Source: Rhododendron vialii | Lineage: Eukaryota > Streptophyta > Magnoliopsida > Ericales > Ericaceae | Length of the DNA stretch: 64,000 nucleotides | Direction of reading: 5' to 3' | NCBI RefSeq assembly: GCF_030253575.1 | Contig: NC_080559.1 | Coordinates: 27,120,501 to 27,184,500, forward strand | Shown here: piece by piece, positions 23,494 to 34,625 of the stretch | How positions within the stretch are numbered: the stretch's first letter is position 1 | Layout: each line of letters begins with the position of its first letter | The notes under the pieces: generated by a model | Databases searched by the model: none | Told to the model about the DNA's origin: nothing | Seen by the model: only the letters and a program-made list of their open reading frames with translations | Position numbers and translations under genes: made by a program

Positions 23494-24891
23494 GCAGCTT
23501 AGATTTTCACAAAACATTCAGCTAACTGATGCAGCATTTGGTCACCTGTTGCAGCGAAGAGTTTTTGTGATATCAAATAAAATGGAGATGTGATTCCTAA
23601 GCCAATTTGTCCTACAATTGAAAAGCTGAATACTGGAATGTAGCCCATTTGTGTTTATCCTTTTTTTTTTTAATTTTTTGGCGGGGTTTTTCCTTTGCCC
23701 CTCCAACTAAAGTTTTGCAAATGAGGAAACCACCATAGAGGAGAATGTACTCTTATTTATTAGGTAAATGTATTGCGTTCGAATTTATCAAGGGACTATA
23801 TGGTTTTATATGTTGTTTTCTTGGATAAACAGTTACCACTTCATTGTAGCCTCTCTCCTTGCAAGACGTTTAATGCAAAATTGGCCCTGCCTTGTAGAAT
23901 TTCTTCCAATTTTATTACTAGTATGTAAACTGCAAACACACACTTTAGACTCATGCTCACATCTTTTGATGGGTTTCACACATACTGCAGGTATAGTGTA
24001 TGTGGGCCTCGATGGAAATGTGAGTGAGGTTGTATAAATATTTGTGCAAGTATTTATGGTGGTAGAATGATTGGAATTTCTCCTTACAAAATGTTTACTT
24101 CTCTTTTTACCACTCTCCCTGGTTTATCCCTTAATGCATTTATCACATTATTTCCAAAGCTTATGCTCTGTATGGAAGTTGTGAAAAAGAAGGGATAAAA
24201 GAGAAAATAATTAAAGAGGAAAATATGGGAGATTTGTAAGAGAAAATTACTAATTGCAATATTTTGTTTCGCTTTTCCTATTTTTTTTTTCCTTCTCAAA
24301 CCAAACAAGAAAATGATTTTTATCCTGAACTTTCCCTTCCTTCCCTCGTTTTACAGCCAGAGTGCCAGCATTAGGTTCAACATCAGCAATTTTTGTATTC
24401 TAAAGAAAATTTTCCCAAAAATTCAATATTTTATTGTTTCATTTTTAAGGTCATTTGGTCCTGTTTTACTTTCTCAAATAAGTATTTAAAAAATAAAAAT
24501 CTATTTTCAAGTTTAAAAATAATGAATTTATGAAAATACTTTTTAAATTTTTTAATCTTTTTTTTTAGAATTTGATAGATCTTACCAAGCAAGGTTCATA
24601 TTGTATATTTTTTTGATTTTAGTAAATTTATATTATTTTTAAACTTAAAAATTACAAATAAATTTAAGGGGATAAGCTGGATCACACCTTTAATCCACGA
24701 TTAGGCCTGTTCCCAGTTCCACCGCTCTCTCCACTTCTCTCCTCGGCCAAATTCCAGACCCACCTCCACCAAACCAGATTCAACCAACGCCGCCGTCGTT
24801 GGCCGTCCGCCGCCTATTCCACGATTGATTATCTATCTCTCATAGATTCACCAAACTCTGATTCATTAGTGTGATAAATTTCACCCCCGTC
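23494..24891. other. RH7-OMA1 intergenic region
   Basis: No gene seen. It contains the RH7 3' flank, AT-rich sequence, and from about 24665 a CT-rich leader before the OMA1 start. No bounded transposon recognised. Confidence 0.5.
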
Positions 24892-27800
24892 ATGAGCTGG
24901 TTCAGGCGCTCCAAATTCGCCATCAATTCAATCCGAACCTTTTCCTCAAGAACTCTACCCAAAACCCCAATACCCATTTTCAAAACCCTAGCTTCTTCTC
25001 ATTTCGTCCCGAAACAGCAGATACCTATTTACAATCCCTTCCTCGTAACCTCCAAACGACATTTCTCCTCCTACTACATCGATCGAAACCAGGTCCAGCA
25101 TTTCCGCCCGCGCGGGCCCCGCCGCTGGTTCCAAAACCCTAGAACCGTCCTAATCGTGGTCCTGGTATCCTCGGGGGCGTTCGTCACCGTCTACTTCGGT
25201 AACCTCGAAACGGTGCCGTACACGAAGCGAAAGCACTTCATTCTCTTATCCAAAACCCTAGAGAGACAGCTGGGAGAGTCCCAGTTCCAGCAGATGAAGG
25301 CGTCTTTTAAGGGAAAAATCCTGCCCGCTATCCACCCGGACAGCGTTCGGGTCCGGCTGATCGCGAAGGACGTGATCGAGGCGTTGAAGAGGGGGTTGAG
25401 GCAGGAGGAGGTATGGAGCGATTTAGGGTACGCGGCGGTGGAGAGCGGCGGAGAAACCCTAAGTGGGAAGGAGGAGACTATAATGGCGTTGAGTGAGAGT
25501 GATGGTGATGAGGTGGGGAAGTGGGGCAGGGAGGATGAGGTTCTTGATGATAAGTGGGTTGAGGAGAGCAGGAAGAGGGGGAAGGAGAGCGGGTCCCGCT
25601 CAGCCGTTTCGCATTTGGAAGGGTTGAATTGGGAGGTTTTGGTGGTGAACGAGCCCGTCGTGAACGCGTTTTGTTTGCCCGGTGGGAAGATTGTTGTGTT
25701 CACCGGGTTGTTGGAGCATTTCAGAACTGATCCTGAGATTGCTACCATTATTGGGCATGAGGTATATTTGTATGAACAACTAGTAGGTTTGCAAATGAGC
25801 CAAGCCGAGCTTTATGGTGTTTAAGCTCGGTTCGTTTAGTAAACGAGCAAAAAACTCGAGCTTGGCTTGTTCGTAAACAAGCCGAGCCAAGTTAATTTAC
25901 TTAATGAGCCTCTGAGCCTCTTTAAACAGGCTAAGCTTTTAAGTGTTTAGCTCGGCTCGTTTACTAAACGAGCCTAAAACTCGAGTTTGAGCTCGGCTTG
26001 ATTACTAAATGAGTTGAGCTGAGCCGAGCCTTAACGAGCAAAGCTGCAAGTTGCTCGCGAGCAGCTCGGTTCGTTTGTAGCCCTATGAACAAGGGTTTGC
26101 ATAGTTAGAAAATCTCATAAGTACCCTCAATGAAACGGGTAAAACCCGACATTAAAAATCACTTCTTTATGCAAAGATCACTTCCAGAGGTACTAATATT
26201 AGGCATTTATTATTTTTTGTGCTAATGTGGTCCAACTCTGTTTTGCTGTTTGTTTGATTTTATAGGTTGGGCATGCAGTGGCGCGGCATTCGGCTGAGGG
26301 GATAACGAAAAATCTGTGGTTTGCGATATTGCAGTTGATTCTTTATCAGTTTGTTATGCCCGATCTTGTCAACACAATGTCGACGCTTTTCCTAAGACTT
26401 CCTTTTTCGCGAAGGTGAATTTTCCTTTTTCTGAGTTTTACTTGGATCATTCTTGTTTGAGCATGCAGTTCCCTTCTTTGCATAGAAGATTAATTATTCT
26501 CCATTAATGTAGAAATCTTTGCTGCATTAAGAACAGACACTGATTAGGCCATCTCCAATAGCTTTCTTAAGGTGAGGGAGGGAGGGAGCTTGTAGATACA
26601 TAGGCACGTATGCATCTTTGTATAAAAAAATTGTACACTTAAACACGTGTTAGTTGTTACCAACAGTACAGGTGAACTCTCTATTCACCAAATTAACCTA
26701 CTTTTTTGTCATAAACACACAAAAGTGGGTCCTAGTGTTTGCATTTTTTGTCCTATAACACACAAAATTAACTACACTATCTGAGAGTGGTGGTTTTAGG
26801 GCAAAGCATATGTGTTGCACCGCAAGTAGCTCCATTGTGTTCTTCATCATTCAACAACTTTGTGCTATCTTTTGTTAATTCTTTCAACGAGTGTTTTTAC
26901 ACTCATCTTACAAGTTATAGGTTTCTGCGCTATTACTAACAGATAGTCAGATACTAGCTGAGGTTCTTTAACTGTTTGTTCAGAGAAAACATATGTTGCT
27001 AAATTTTGTTAAGTAGTTGCTCTTGCTGTTGTATCCTTGGAGTTGAGATTCAAAGACTGAAACTTGACTATAAAGTTGAGAGTCAAGCAAAGACTGGATT
27101 TTGGAACTTGATTCCAATCAGTGTTCTAAAACAAGGAATTAATCGGCGATTAATCGGCAGAGCCTATCCGATTAGGTCCGACTAACGATTAATCACCGAT
27201 TTCTAATTAATATGCGCTGATTAATTGCCGATTAATCCGATTAATCGCTCGAAGGTGGCTGACCACCCGACTAGCGCCGAGCGACTTTTAGAACATTGAT
27301 TCCAATAGAACTACTTTCTATTTTATCGCTTGAGATCCTAACATCTCTATACAGAGCACTTAAAGAACCTAAAGATCGCAGGCAGTTAACCGCCAATGGT
27401 AACTGCTTATGTGATAGTAATGTATTTATGAAACATGTGGCAGATTGTAAGTTTGGTGTTAAGGTGATATGTTGACCCTTGTAAAATGTCAGAGTACAAA
27501 ATGGTTGGCAGTTTGTCAAGGCACGAACAGGATTTTCCTACTTATGTGAAGCCACACTATCAGTACACAATTACTAGGGATTGAAGGCTCAAGTACGGAC
27601 CCTAATATTGCCTTTAGCAACTTCTCTTCATCAGTGCTCCAACGTAGTAAATGACAACAGAGACATTGTGTGTCCTAGGAAATACGGGTATACATCTCGT
27701 GTTAACAGCTGCTTAGTTCTGGGATACTCATAGTTGTCCTTTTGTTGGTCTTCGAATTATCATTCCCATCCGACAAATTGAGTAGCACGAGAATATTTTT

Positions 27801-30341
27801 GTTGTGCAAAGGAGAAGCAAATGGCAGTAAGGACACAACATTCAGGGATACTAGGTCGCTAGAGTGGTAACTGTAAAGTGACATATTTAGGAACCTCAGT
27901 CATGGATTTTCCATGGCTACCTTTGTTGTTTGCATATGTAAATTGCAATGGCTTGGGTTGTCCGACCAATTAGAAACCCTTGTTTTTTGCGCTCTCCCTC
28001 CATGAATCCTTGAAGTGACAAAGAAAGGTTGTTCAATGTTCCTTGAGATTATCTTTAAGAGTTCCTAAACTATTTGTTTCCTTCAAAAGATTTGGATTCA
28101 GGTTGAAGCACCCATAGTAAAATAGAGATTTACAAATGTTTGATGAACTTTATGTGTACTCGCAAGTACCAGGGTGAAGTATTGCTCTCCAGTTCAGTGA
28201 CATGGGAACTTGACGAATCTGCTTTTCTGTATATGAATTATAGTTGTTAAAAACCTACATGATACGTATCCTACGATTTCGTCGATTTGTATCGTCTCCT
28301 TCGGATAATGATACCTATCCCACTTTGTATTCTTTTTGGATAGAAATCCTATGATACGACCGCATATCCTACGATTTATACGCGTATCCTAATTCGTTAG
28401 GTATCCTACGATTACTTATTGCGAAAAAGTCCGACCTTATTTCAAGAAGCGGAACCCCAAATGCATTAATCTAAGTCGTTTGATCTAATTATGACATTTT
28501 TCAAACCATTTGATAGAAATTCAACATCGATGTATGGCTTGTATAGAATAAATAACCATACTTTGATTGTGTTTTGCCTAACTTTTCTTTCCCTAGCAAA
28601 GGGAACACCTTAATGTAATAGGCCCCAATTGAGAGATTTGAAATTTTGTATCCTAAAAACTTTTTTTTTTAAATGTAAACATAGTTTGTTGATGTTATTA
28701 GGTGTGCCTACTTTTTAATTGTATTAATTATGATTAACGTTGTTGAAGCATAAACTAAATTTAGTATTTTAACACAAGAAAGTTAAGTTCAAACAAGTCC
28801 AATTGACTAAGCTCCAATTTACAAAACCCAAAGATCTATATTATTGAAGAAGATATAAATATCTAATTTTTAGAAACTCTAAAATATCTAGCTCTAGAAG
28901 CTCTAGAATATCCTTGTGAAATATCTAGAGTTTTTTTTTGTGAGAATTAGTCACATGTGTAATTCTAGAATTACCTCAAAGCTTATCTTCTATGAAAATG
29001 TCTTTGAACTAGAATCTTCCATGGAGTAGTATAAATAGGGATGGGTTCTAGCCATTTTGTACCAAGCCAAAAAAAAGTTTGAGTTCAAGTGTAATAGAAA
29101 TACTCTCATTCCTCACTCTTGTCTTTACTATTCTCCCTTTTCCAAAAATCTTGTCCAACTAAACAATAGAAACTCCCACTCTTCCAACAAACGTATCTCA
29201 GGATATGCGATCGTATCTCGATATGATCTATACAATTGAAAAAACAATACTCGATATGTATCTCGATTTGAAAACACTGTTATGAACATTGTCGTCCAGA
29301 TTTAGCATTGGTTTGCAAGCCCTCTACTTGTTGAGCCAAGTGATTGTATACTGATGTCCAAGTGCTTACTTACTTACCTTGTCAACCTTTTTCTGATAGG
29401 CACATTTCTTTGAAAAAGCTCGAACCATTACAAATCTAAAGAGGCATCCCAAACAAATTGCCTCTACAAAAAACAAATCCCATTGCTTGGGTACAAGAAG
29501 AAACTAACAAGAACTACAGGCTATCCACAGTATAACCACTATTTACATTAAAAAAACACTATCAGAAAGCCTCCAACTCTCTCCTAAAGCCACACAGTTG
29601 AAGACTTGACTCTTCATCTTGAACACAAAAAATCTCTGATAGAGTTTACAATGTCAAGGGAAACAATGTCTACCTGTTTAGATAGACCTTAAAACACCCT
29701 AACATTCCTTCCTATCCAAATGCCATAGATAGTAGTAGCTAGCATGCTATGCAGAACCAAACTCCTAAAATCCTTAAGACTTCACATGCTGGACAAACCA
29801 ATCCACAATATTAGGAAGACAACAAACTAATCCACAATATTAGGAATACCTGATACAGAAGTTCTCGCTGCCAGATTATAGAGTAAGAACACGGGAAGAA
29901 GAGGTGGCGGTGGGTCTCTCTATCAATATTGCACTTTTCATCCACCTGCATTCCCCATCTAACCAATCTGTCTTTAGTATTCAGCTTATTTTGAATTGCC
30001 CACCATAACACAAATGCCCAACGTGGAACTACTTGTTTTGACCAAACCACTAATGCCAACCTTGTCAACTTTGTTCATTATGTTTGGCTAGGATGGAAAT
30101 TGAGGCAGATTACATTGGGCTACTGTTGGTTGCTTCAGCTGGGTATGACCCTCGAGTGGCGCCCAAAGTTTATGAGAAGTTGGCCAAGGTCACAGGGGAA
30201 TCAGCATTGAGAGATTACCTTTCTACTCATCCTTCTGGAAAGAAGAGATCTCAACTACTAGCTCAAGCCAAAGTTATGGAAGAAGCTATGACAATTTATC
30301 GGGAAGTGCAATCAGGACGAGGAGTTGAAGGTTTTCTTTAA
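24892..30341 (+). CDS. OMA1: Mitochondrial metalloendopeptidase OMA1 (M48), 3 exons
   Basis: Inner-membrane zinc protease of the M48 family, which processes membrane proteins under stress. Exons 24892-25761, 26266-26414 and 30092-30341; about 422 aa, near the plant OMA1 length. Start: the ATG giving MSWFRRSKF is chosen; the frame runs upstream to a GTG at 24871, but no ATG lies there. Seen: a Ser/Arg-rich presequence (residues 1-60), one membrane segment TVLIVVLVSSGAFVTVYFG (about 88-106), the M48 block with NAFCLPGGKIVVFTGLL, then the zinc motif HEVGH. That motif is split: exon 1 ends after His-Glu and exon 2 begins Val-Gly-His. The third ligand region EIEADYIGL is at the start of exon 3. 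Both introns carry transposon debris; intron 2 is 3.7 kb. Confidence 0.93.
25779..26083. mobile_element. hAT-type MITE in OMA1 intron 1
   Basis: 305 bp flanked by a perfect 8-bp duplication TATGAACA (25771-25778 and 26084-26091), the hAT TSD length. Ends are imperfect inverted repeats: the right end reads, in complement, GGGCTACAAACGAACCGAGC and the left has TAGGTTTGCAAATGAGCC. The interior is full of GAGCTCGG / CCGAGC wording. Related wording reappears at about 59310-59540. It begins only 17 bp after the exon 1 donor. Confidence 0.75.
27119..27295. mobile_element. Small TIR element in OMA1 intron 2
   Basis: 177 bp with ends TGTTCTAAAA / TTTTAGAACA, flanked by an 11-bp direct repeat TTGATTCCAAT (27108-27118 and 27296-27306). 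The interior repeats ATTAATCG and CGATTAAT many times. Flank length suggests a Mutator-like insertion. The left end carries an extra CAG not mirrored at the right. Confidence 0.6.
28236..29278. mobile_element. Probable TIR element in OMA1 intron 2, unclassified
   Basis: Both ends carry related wording in opposite orientation: GTTAAAAACCTACATGATACG at the left, and ATCTCGATTTGAAAACACTG at the right, preceded by repeats of GATATG and CGTATCTC. The interior is AT-rich with no ORF. No exact TSD was found, so class and limits are tentative. Confidence 0.35.
29811..30068 (-). mobile_element. LINE fragment: reverse-transcriptase zinc-binding domain
   Basis: On the minus strand an 85-codon frame reads VVWSKQVVPRWAFVLWWAIQ, LNTKDRLVRWGM, then ETHRHLFFPCSYSIIWQ. 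This matches the zf-RVT domain that follows reverse transcriptase in plant LINEs: W-x-x-x-xP-x-x-xFVLW, L-x-T-x-DRL, C, E-T-x-xHLFF-x-C. One of the expected cysteines has become Asp (CNID). It lies in OMA1 intron 2, ending 23 bp before exon 3, in antisense orientation. No RT or endonuclease remains. Confidence 0.7.
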
Positions 30342-30350
30342 GGCTGCACG

Positions 30351-30610
30351 CAATAGATGCCAACATGAATGTGCTGTCAATCTGAAAGGTTTCTACTAAT
30401 TGTCTTAGATCAAATCCACCATTTTTCAGTGTTGTTTTCATTTAATACCTAATATTATGCAGTGGATGCCAACATGCATGCGTTGTCTGTCTATAAGGTT
30501 TCTTCTAATTGTTGTAGATTATTTTTTTTTGAAAGGCAATTGTTGTAGATTATACCACCACTTTTTGGTGGTGTCAACATTTTATACCAAATATCTACTG
30601 CGAATTGTGG
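30351..30610. repeat. Tandem duplication downstream of OMA1
   Basis: About 114-bp unit: GATGCCAACATG at 30356 recurs at 30466, followed in each by a related AAGGTTTCT-CTAATTGT stretch. It begins 10 bp after the stop, so it probably lies within the 3' UTR. The second copy carries a short internal insertion. Confidence 0.55.
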
Positions 30611-31125
30611 TTCTTTTTTTACAAGTCTTTACTTTGGTTTCAACTGGAGTATCATGATTCATGGTGACCTTGGGACTTATTTGTTGGCAACCCCCCCTTT
30701 TTTTTGTTTGGCGATCTATTCGTGTAGAAGCTTCATCCCAATGCTGTTTCTGTTTTTGTGTGTAAGGGTTTGGCCTTAACGGCGTATTGTGTGTTTGTTG
30801 GAAAATTTGGGAAAGCAAATTGTCATTTAATTTTGTTCCACAGGCACAACTTGCTTAATAGAAGAATGCAAAATGTGAGAGCTCAAACAAATGGGCAAGG
30901 CCAAGGTCAAAACCCTCAACAGCAGAATTTTAAGGTAAAGCCCATGTCTTCCACAAACTCTCTATAGCATCACCTGACTTACAAAGCAGTAGCTCAAATA
31001 TTTCTGTGAATTGTTTCATGTTGTTCATGCTTTGGCATCCTGCTCTCTCTCTCTCCCCCTCTCCACTTATCCGTTATGCTCTCCCTCTCCTCTCATCAGT
31101 ATGAGCAATGGATGTACGCTAGCGT

Positions 31126-31726
31126 CACTGGTGACGCCATAGCTAAGCTAGTGGGGTCGGCCGACCCCATGGCAAAAAATTAATATGCTACTACTAGTAT
31201 GATATAGAAATCGGTTGGCCAGTATATGAACCCATTAACAATTGATATGATCCCACTCTAGCGACAAATTCAGGGTATACGCGCATCTCGATTAATTCAT
31301 GGAAATTCAATCCCATCGTCCACTAAGACGGGGTCCAATTAAAGCCAAAACAATACCCTCCCTGTATGATCAAACTCATAAGAGTTGATAGTGCTTGTGA
31401 AGTTTCGAATATGAGGCCTAACGTTTCAAAGCTAAGCCCGATTAAAGCCAGGACAATGCCCGGAGGATCTAACCCATTGATATCACATGAGAGGTTTCAA
31501 ACATGAGGCTTTAGGAATGGACAATACACTGTTTTTTTTTTTTTTCAAAAAATAAGCAAGAAAATTGCATCGCCTTAGAATTGTTTGAGATAATTTAAAG
31601 TGCGATGTTTTGAAACTTTAAAGATTGAATTGGCCAATAATTAACAATGTTAGGAATTGGTTGAATGTGAGTCAAACTTGAGAAAATTTCCGACCCCATG
31701 AACTAATATTCCTGGAGTTGCCACTG
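31126..31726. mobile_element. hAT-type non-autonomous element, 601 bp
   Basis: Perfect 8-bp TSD GCTAGCGT (31118-31125 and 31727-31734). The right end in complement is CAGTGGCAACTCCAGGAAT, the familiar plant hAT terminus, and the left end CACTGGTGACGCCATAGC pairs with it imperfectly. Just inside the left end is the palindrome TGGGGTCGGCCGACCCCA. No transposase ORF. Confidence 0.8.
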
Positions 31727-32545
31727 GCTAGCGTATTGTGATGAATTGCTAGTGTGCATAGCGCCACATGTATCATATTGGATCTTCAACAAGGGACAAC
31801 GGTCACATTCTTAAGAGCATCTTCAATGTTAAGCCATTAAAGCAAGTCAAAACCATAGTTTTGTAATTACCAAAAAACCCCCATCATTTGGTGTAAGTTA
31901 GGAAAACAATAATAACATTCAATGATCGTTCATTTTCCAAGTAAAAAACGACAGAAGAAATGCAGTTATCATATTTATGTGTTGTTACTTTTTCATTTGA
32001 GTTCCTACGAAATGATTCAAGTGATTTTAGAGTTGTGTTGAATTAAGGTAAAGGAAAATTCTAAAATCAGCCCAGTGGGCTGACAATAGTGAGAGTGTGA
32101 ATGTGTATTAAAGGGTATAAAAAATACACAGAAATACGTGTTTTCCTTGTCTTATAGTGTGTTTATCGTCAGTCCATTGGGCTGACAATAGCAAGACCGT
32201 AAGGTAAAAAAACAATTTTCGTTCTATTAAGCACTTTTAACTTTGACAAAATTACTATAACGAGCTATTCAAAAAACCAAAAAAAAAAGTTCGGGAAAAA
32301 TGACTAAAATGGAAATGCTCGACGAGGTTCTTTTGCACTCTTTAAAGAACGCACCAAACAACCAGGACAGGGCAGTTGGTCTAGTGATTGCGTAGCAGAA
32401 TTGTTGTGAGGTTGCAGGCTCAAATTAAATAAAGAAGAGTGTGACAGCCATTGCGTTGCGGATGAGATTAGGGCTAGGCACCTTAGCTTTGAATGCCACT
32501 ACTAATTAATGTCCTGATGCTTTATATGTGGAGTGGAACCACTAC

Positions 32546-32548
<3 letters not shown>

Positions 32549-32625
<77 letters not shown>
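32549..32625. repeat. (GA)n microsatellite, about 77 bp
   Basis: Uninterrupted GA dinucleotide run, the longest simple repeat of this type in the window. Confidence 0.97.
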
Positions 32626-32626
<1 letters not shown>

Positions 32627-33185
32627 ACCATTACTGCTACGGGGCCACTGACCAGTATCCACATCCTAGGAATTAAGAGGATGTGTACCAAACCCTAATT
32701 GATCTTGGGTTGGGTAGCATATAGCCCAGCAGCACCCAACTTTGGAGATAGGCAGCTCCGGACGTAGGACTTCCAAAGAAGGTTTCGACAAAATTGACTA
32801 AGCTTTCCCTAGCTAACAATAACAAAGCTTTGATTTGTAACAGTGTTGAAAAAGTACTCCTAAAAAAAAGAAGAGGAGACAACTTTGTTTGAATAATTTG
32901 GTGTTATTTGACACAATCATAAATGCAGATCATTGAATTAAAATTAATTGTTGATGAACATTGGTTGGCTTCGGTGATGTGATAAATTTGACAAAGTCAA
33001 AATTAATAATACTAAAAATGACTCCCATAAATCCATGGATTAATTTGTCATTTCATTGTTTGGTAGCAATTTTAGCTCGTTGTTTGATGTAAATTTCTTT
33101 AAAAAAATCTACCACACTATAACGAGTGAACTTGCTTTTAAGACTTTGCAGCTTTTAATAATGGCCACTTCATGATAAGGGGCAC

Positions 33186-33411
33186 TTTTTTTTTTTTTTT
33201 TGGTAATGAAGAGTGGTCCTTGGGCAAGTTTGTGCGCATTACAAGACTTAATCTCTTCAGCTCCTACTAGCCTTTGCGAGCCCAAAGGGTTTTTACGCAT
33301 GTGGTGGCCCCAAGAGTTTTTTCGCAATGCAAAAGAGTCGAACCTAAAACCTCAAGATGTTAAATCCTTCGGTTCTGGCTGATCAACCAATTGTACTACC
33401 TTTTGGGGTTA
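33186..33411 (-). mobile_element. tRNA-derived SINE, full length
   Basis: On the minus strand the element starts with a tRNA-like head containing TAGTACAATTGG (A-box region) and a perfect B box GGTTCGACTC. It then runs through an unrelated body and ends in a poly-A tail (the T-run at 33186-33201 on +). A perfect 9-bp TSD AAGGGGCAC flanks it (33177-33185 and 33412-33420), which fixes both ends. Non-coding, transcribed by RNA polymerase III when active. Confidence 0.85.
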
Positions 33412-33591
33412 AAGGGGCACGTTCTTCTTGCAGCGTAAGAATTTTGAATTTATAGAGAAAGGTAGAAAAGGCAAATAAAGCACAAGCTAGTACAGGTATC
33501 TTTTGCGGATCAAAAAAAAAAGTACAGGTATCTTTTTAAACCTTTTGTTGAAATAATGGGAAAATATTATTTTATCTCATCAATTTCCCTC

Positions 33592-33840
33592 TTCTTCGCT
33601 TGGCATGGCTCACCCCATTTCCAGAGCTGAGACCCGAGTTCGAGTCTCACCAATGATGGAAGTGGAACTCATGCCACCTGTGTACCTAAATGGTGCTGTG
33701 GTGATAGCCTGTCCTCACGGATAGTAGCTATAGCTCGAAACGGACATTCCACAACAGGTAGGGAGCCCTTATGGTCACGCCCAATGGGAGCTGCTACGCT
33801 GGTCGTCCTCTCCCACCCTTTATTATTATAAAAAAAAAAA
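33592..33840 (+). mobile_element. tRNA-derived SINE
   Basis: The head has GAGTTCGAGTCTC, a close match to the Pol III B box, preceded by TGGCATGGCTCA in the A-box position. The body ends in TTATTATTATAAAAAAAAAAA (to 33840). TSD not resolved, so the 5' limit is approximate. Confidence 0.6.
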
Positions 33841-34567
33841 CCCTCAAGAAACCTTAAATTCAATTCCTCTTTCATTGCCATTTGACTTGACAAAACCAAG
33901 ATCCAAGCGTTGCACTGCAAATTCCATGTAGATTGCTTTAGTGGTCGGGTCAAGGCAACTCAATACAAGAAGTTATTAAACCATGCAAATACCATCTGTA
34001 GTGCCATGCAAAGTGGTAGCAGTAGATAGTTATCTTAAATTCAGTGAGGGACACCTCACACCAGAGGGTGGGCACCCTTTAATCAATTTGGTTGGTTGTT
34101 GTTAGCTAGGGTAGGGAGAGATTGTAAACTGATTTTGGGTGGGCACCTTACAGAGACGTTTCCAAATATTAGGCTTCACAGTCAATAAATCAACTGCTGC
34201 TGTTTGGGTTTTGCAATTGCAACAGTGGGAGGGAGAGTTTGTAAAGTGTGAAACTCAAGGCCATACTTGTGAAGGTCCTCCTCCACTACTACTGTCTGTC
34301 TATCAATAAAAAGGGTCTCCACTGCGAAAGTAGTATTAATCAGACAGACGGTGCTCAGATTTTTTAGTACATGCATCTTCGTGAAGACCAATGGTGCCAA
34401 TTTTTTTTATTTATTTAAGGGAGGGCAAGAGGGTAATTTCACCTACCAACTCACCTAGACAATTGCTGACTAGGGAGGGGTAGAATGAATGGTGCCAATT
34501 TAGGACAGTTGTATTGGGTCTCAACTAGGCTAGTGATGCCAATGGTACCAATTTAGGACCCCACAAA

Positions 34568-34625
34568 TTGCCGATGAGATTAGTTCTCCAAAAATAGTTG
34601 AGGTATGCGCGTAAGCTGACCGAGA
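34568..34625 (+). mobile_element. SINE 3' fragment
   Basis: Wording AATAGTTGAGGTATGCGCG and GTAAGCTGACC matches the 3' part of the SINE at 56650-56860. The tRNA-like head is absent. Confidence 0.45.

Noticed and set aside
24871..24891. Seven-codon N-terminal extension of OMA1
   Set aside because: It would start at GTG; the first ATG (24892) directly begins a good mitochondrial presequence.
30839..30966. Exon-like stretch (RRMQNVRAQTNGQGQGQNPQQ) after OMA1 with a plausible acceptor
   Set aside because: OMA1 already ends at 30341, the stretch matches no family I know, and no upstream exon can be attached. Possibly a UTR intron, not supported enough to list.
32360..32420. Possible further SINE head (TGGTCTAGTGA ... 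GGTTGCAGGCTC)
   Set aside because: A/B-box-like wording is present but the B box is poor and no body, tail or TSD was found.
33592..33660. tRNA-like sequence with a B box
   Set aside because: It cannot fold as a full cloverleaf and is joined to a SINE body and poly-A, so it is a SINE head and not a tRNA gene.
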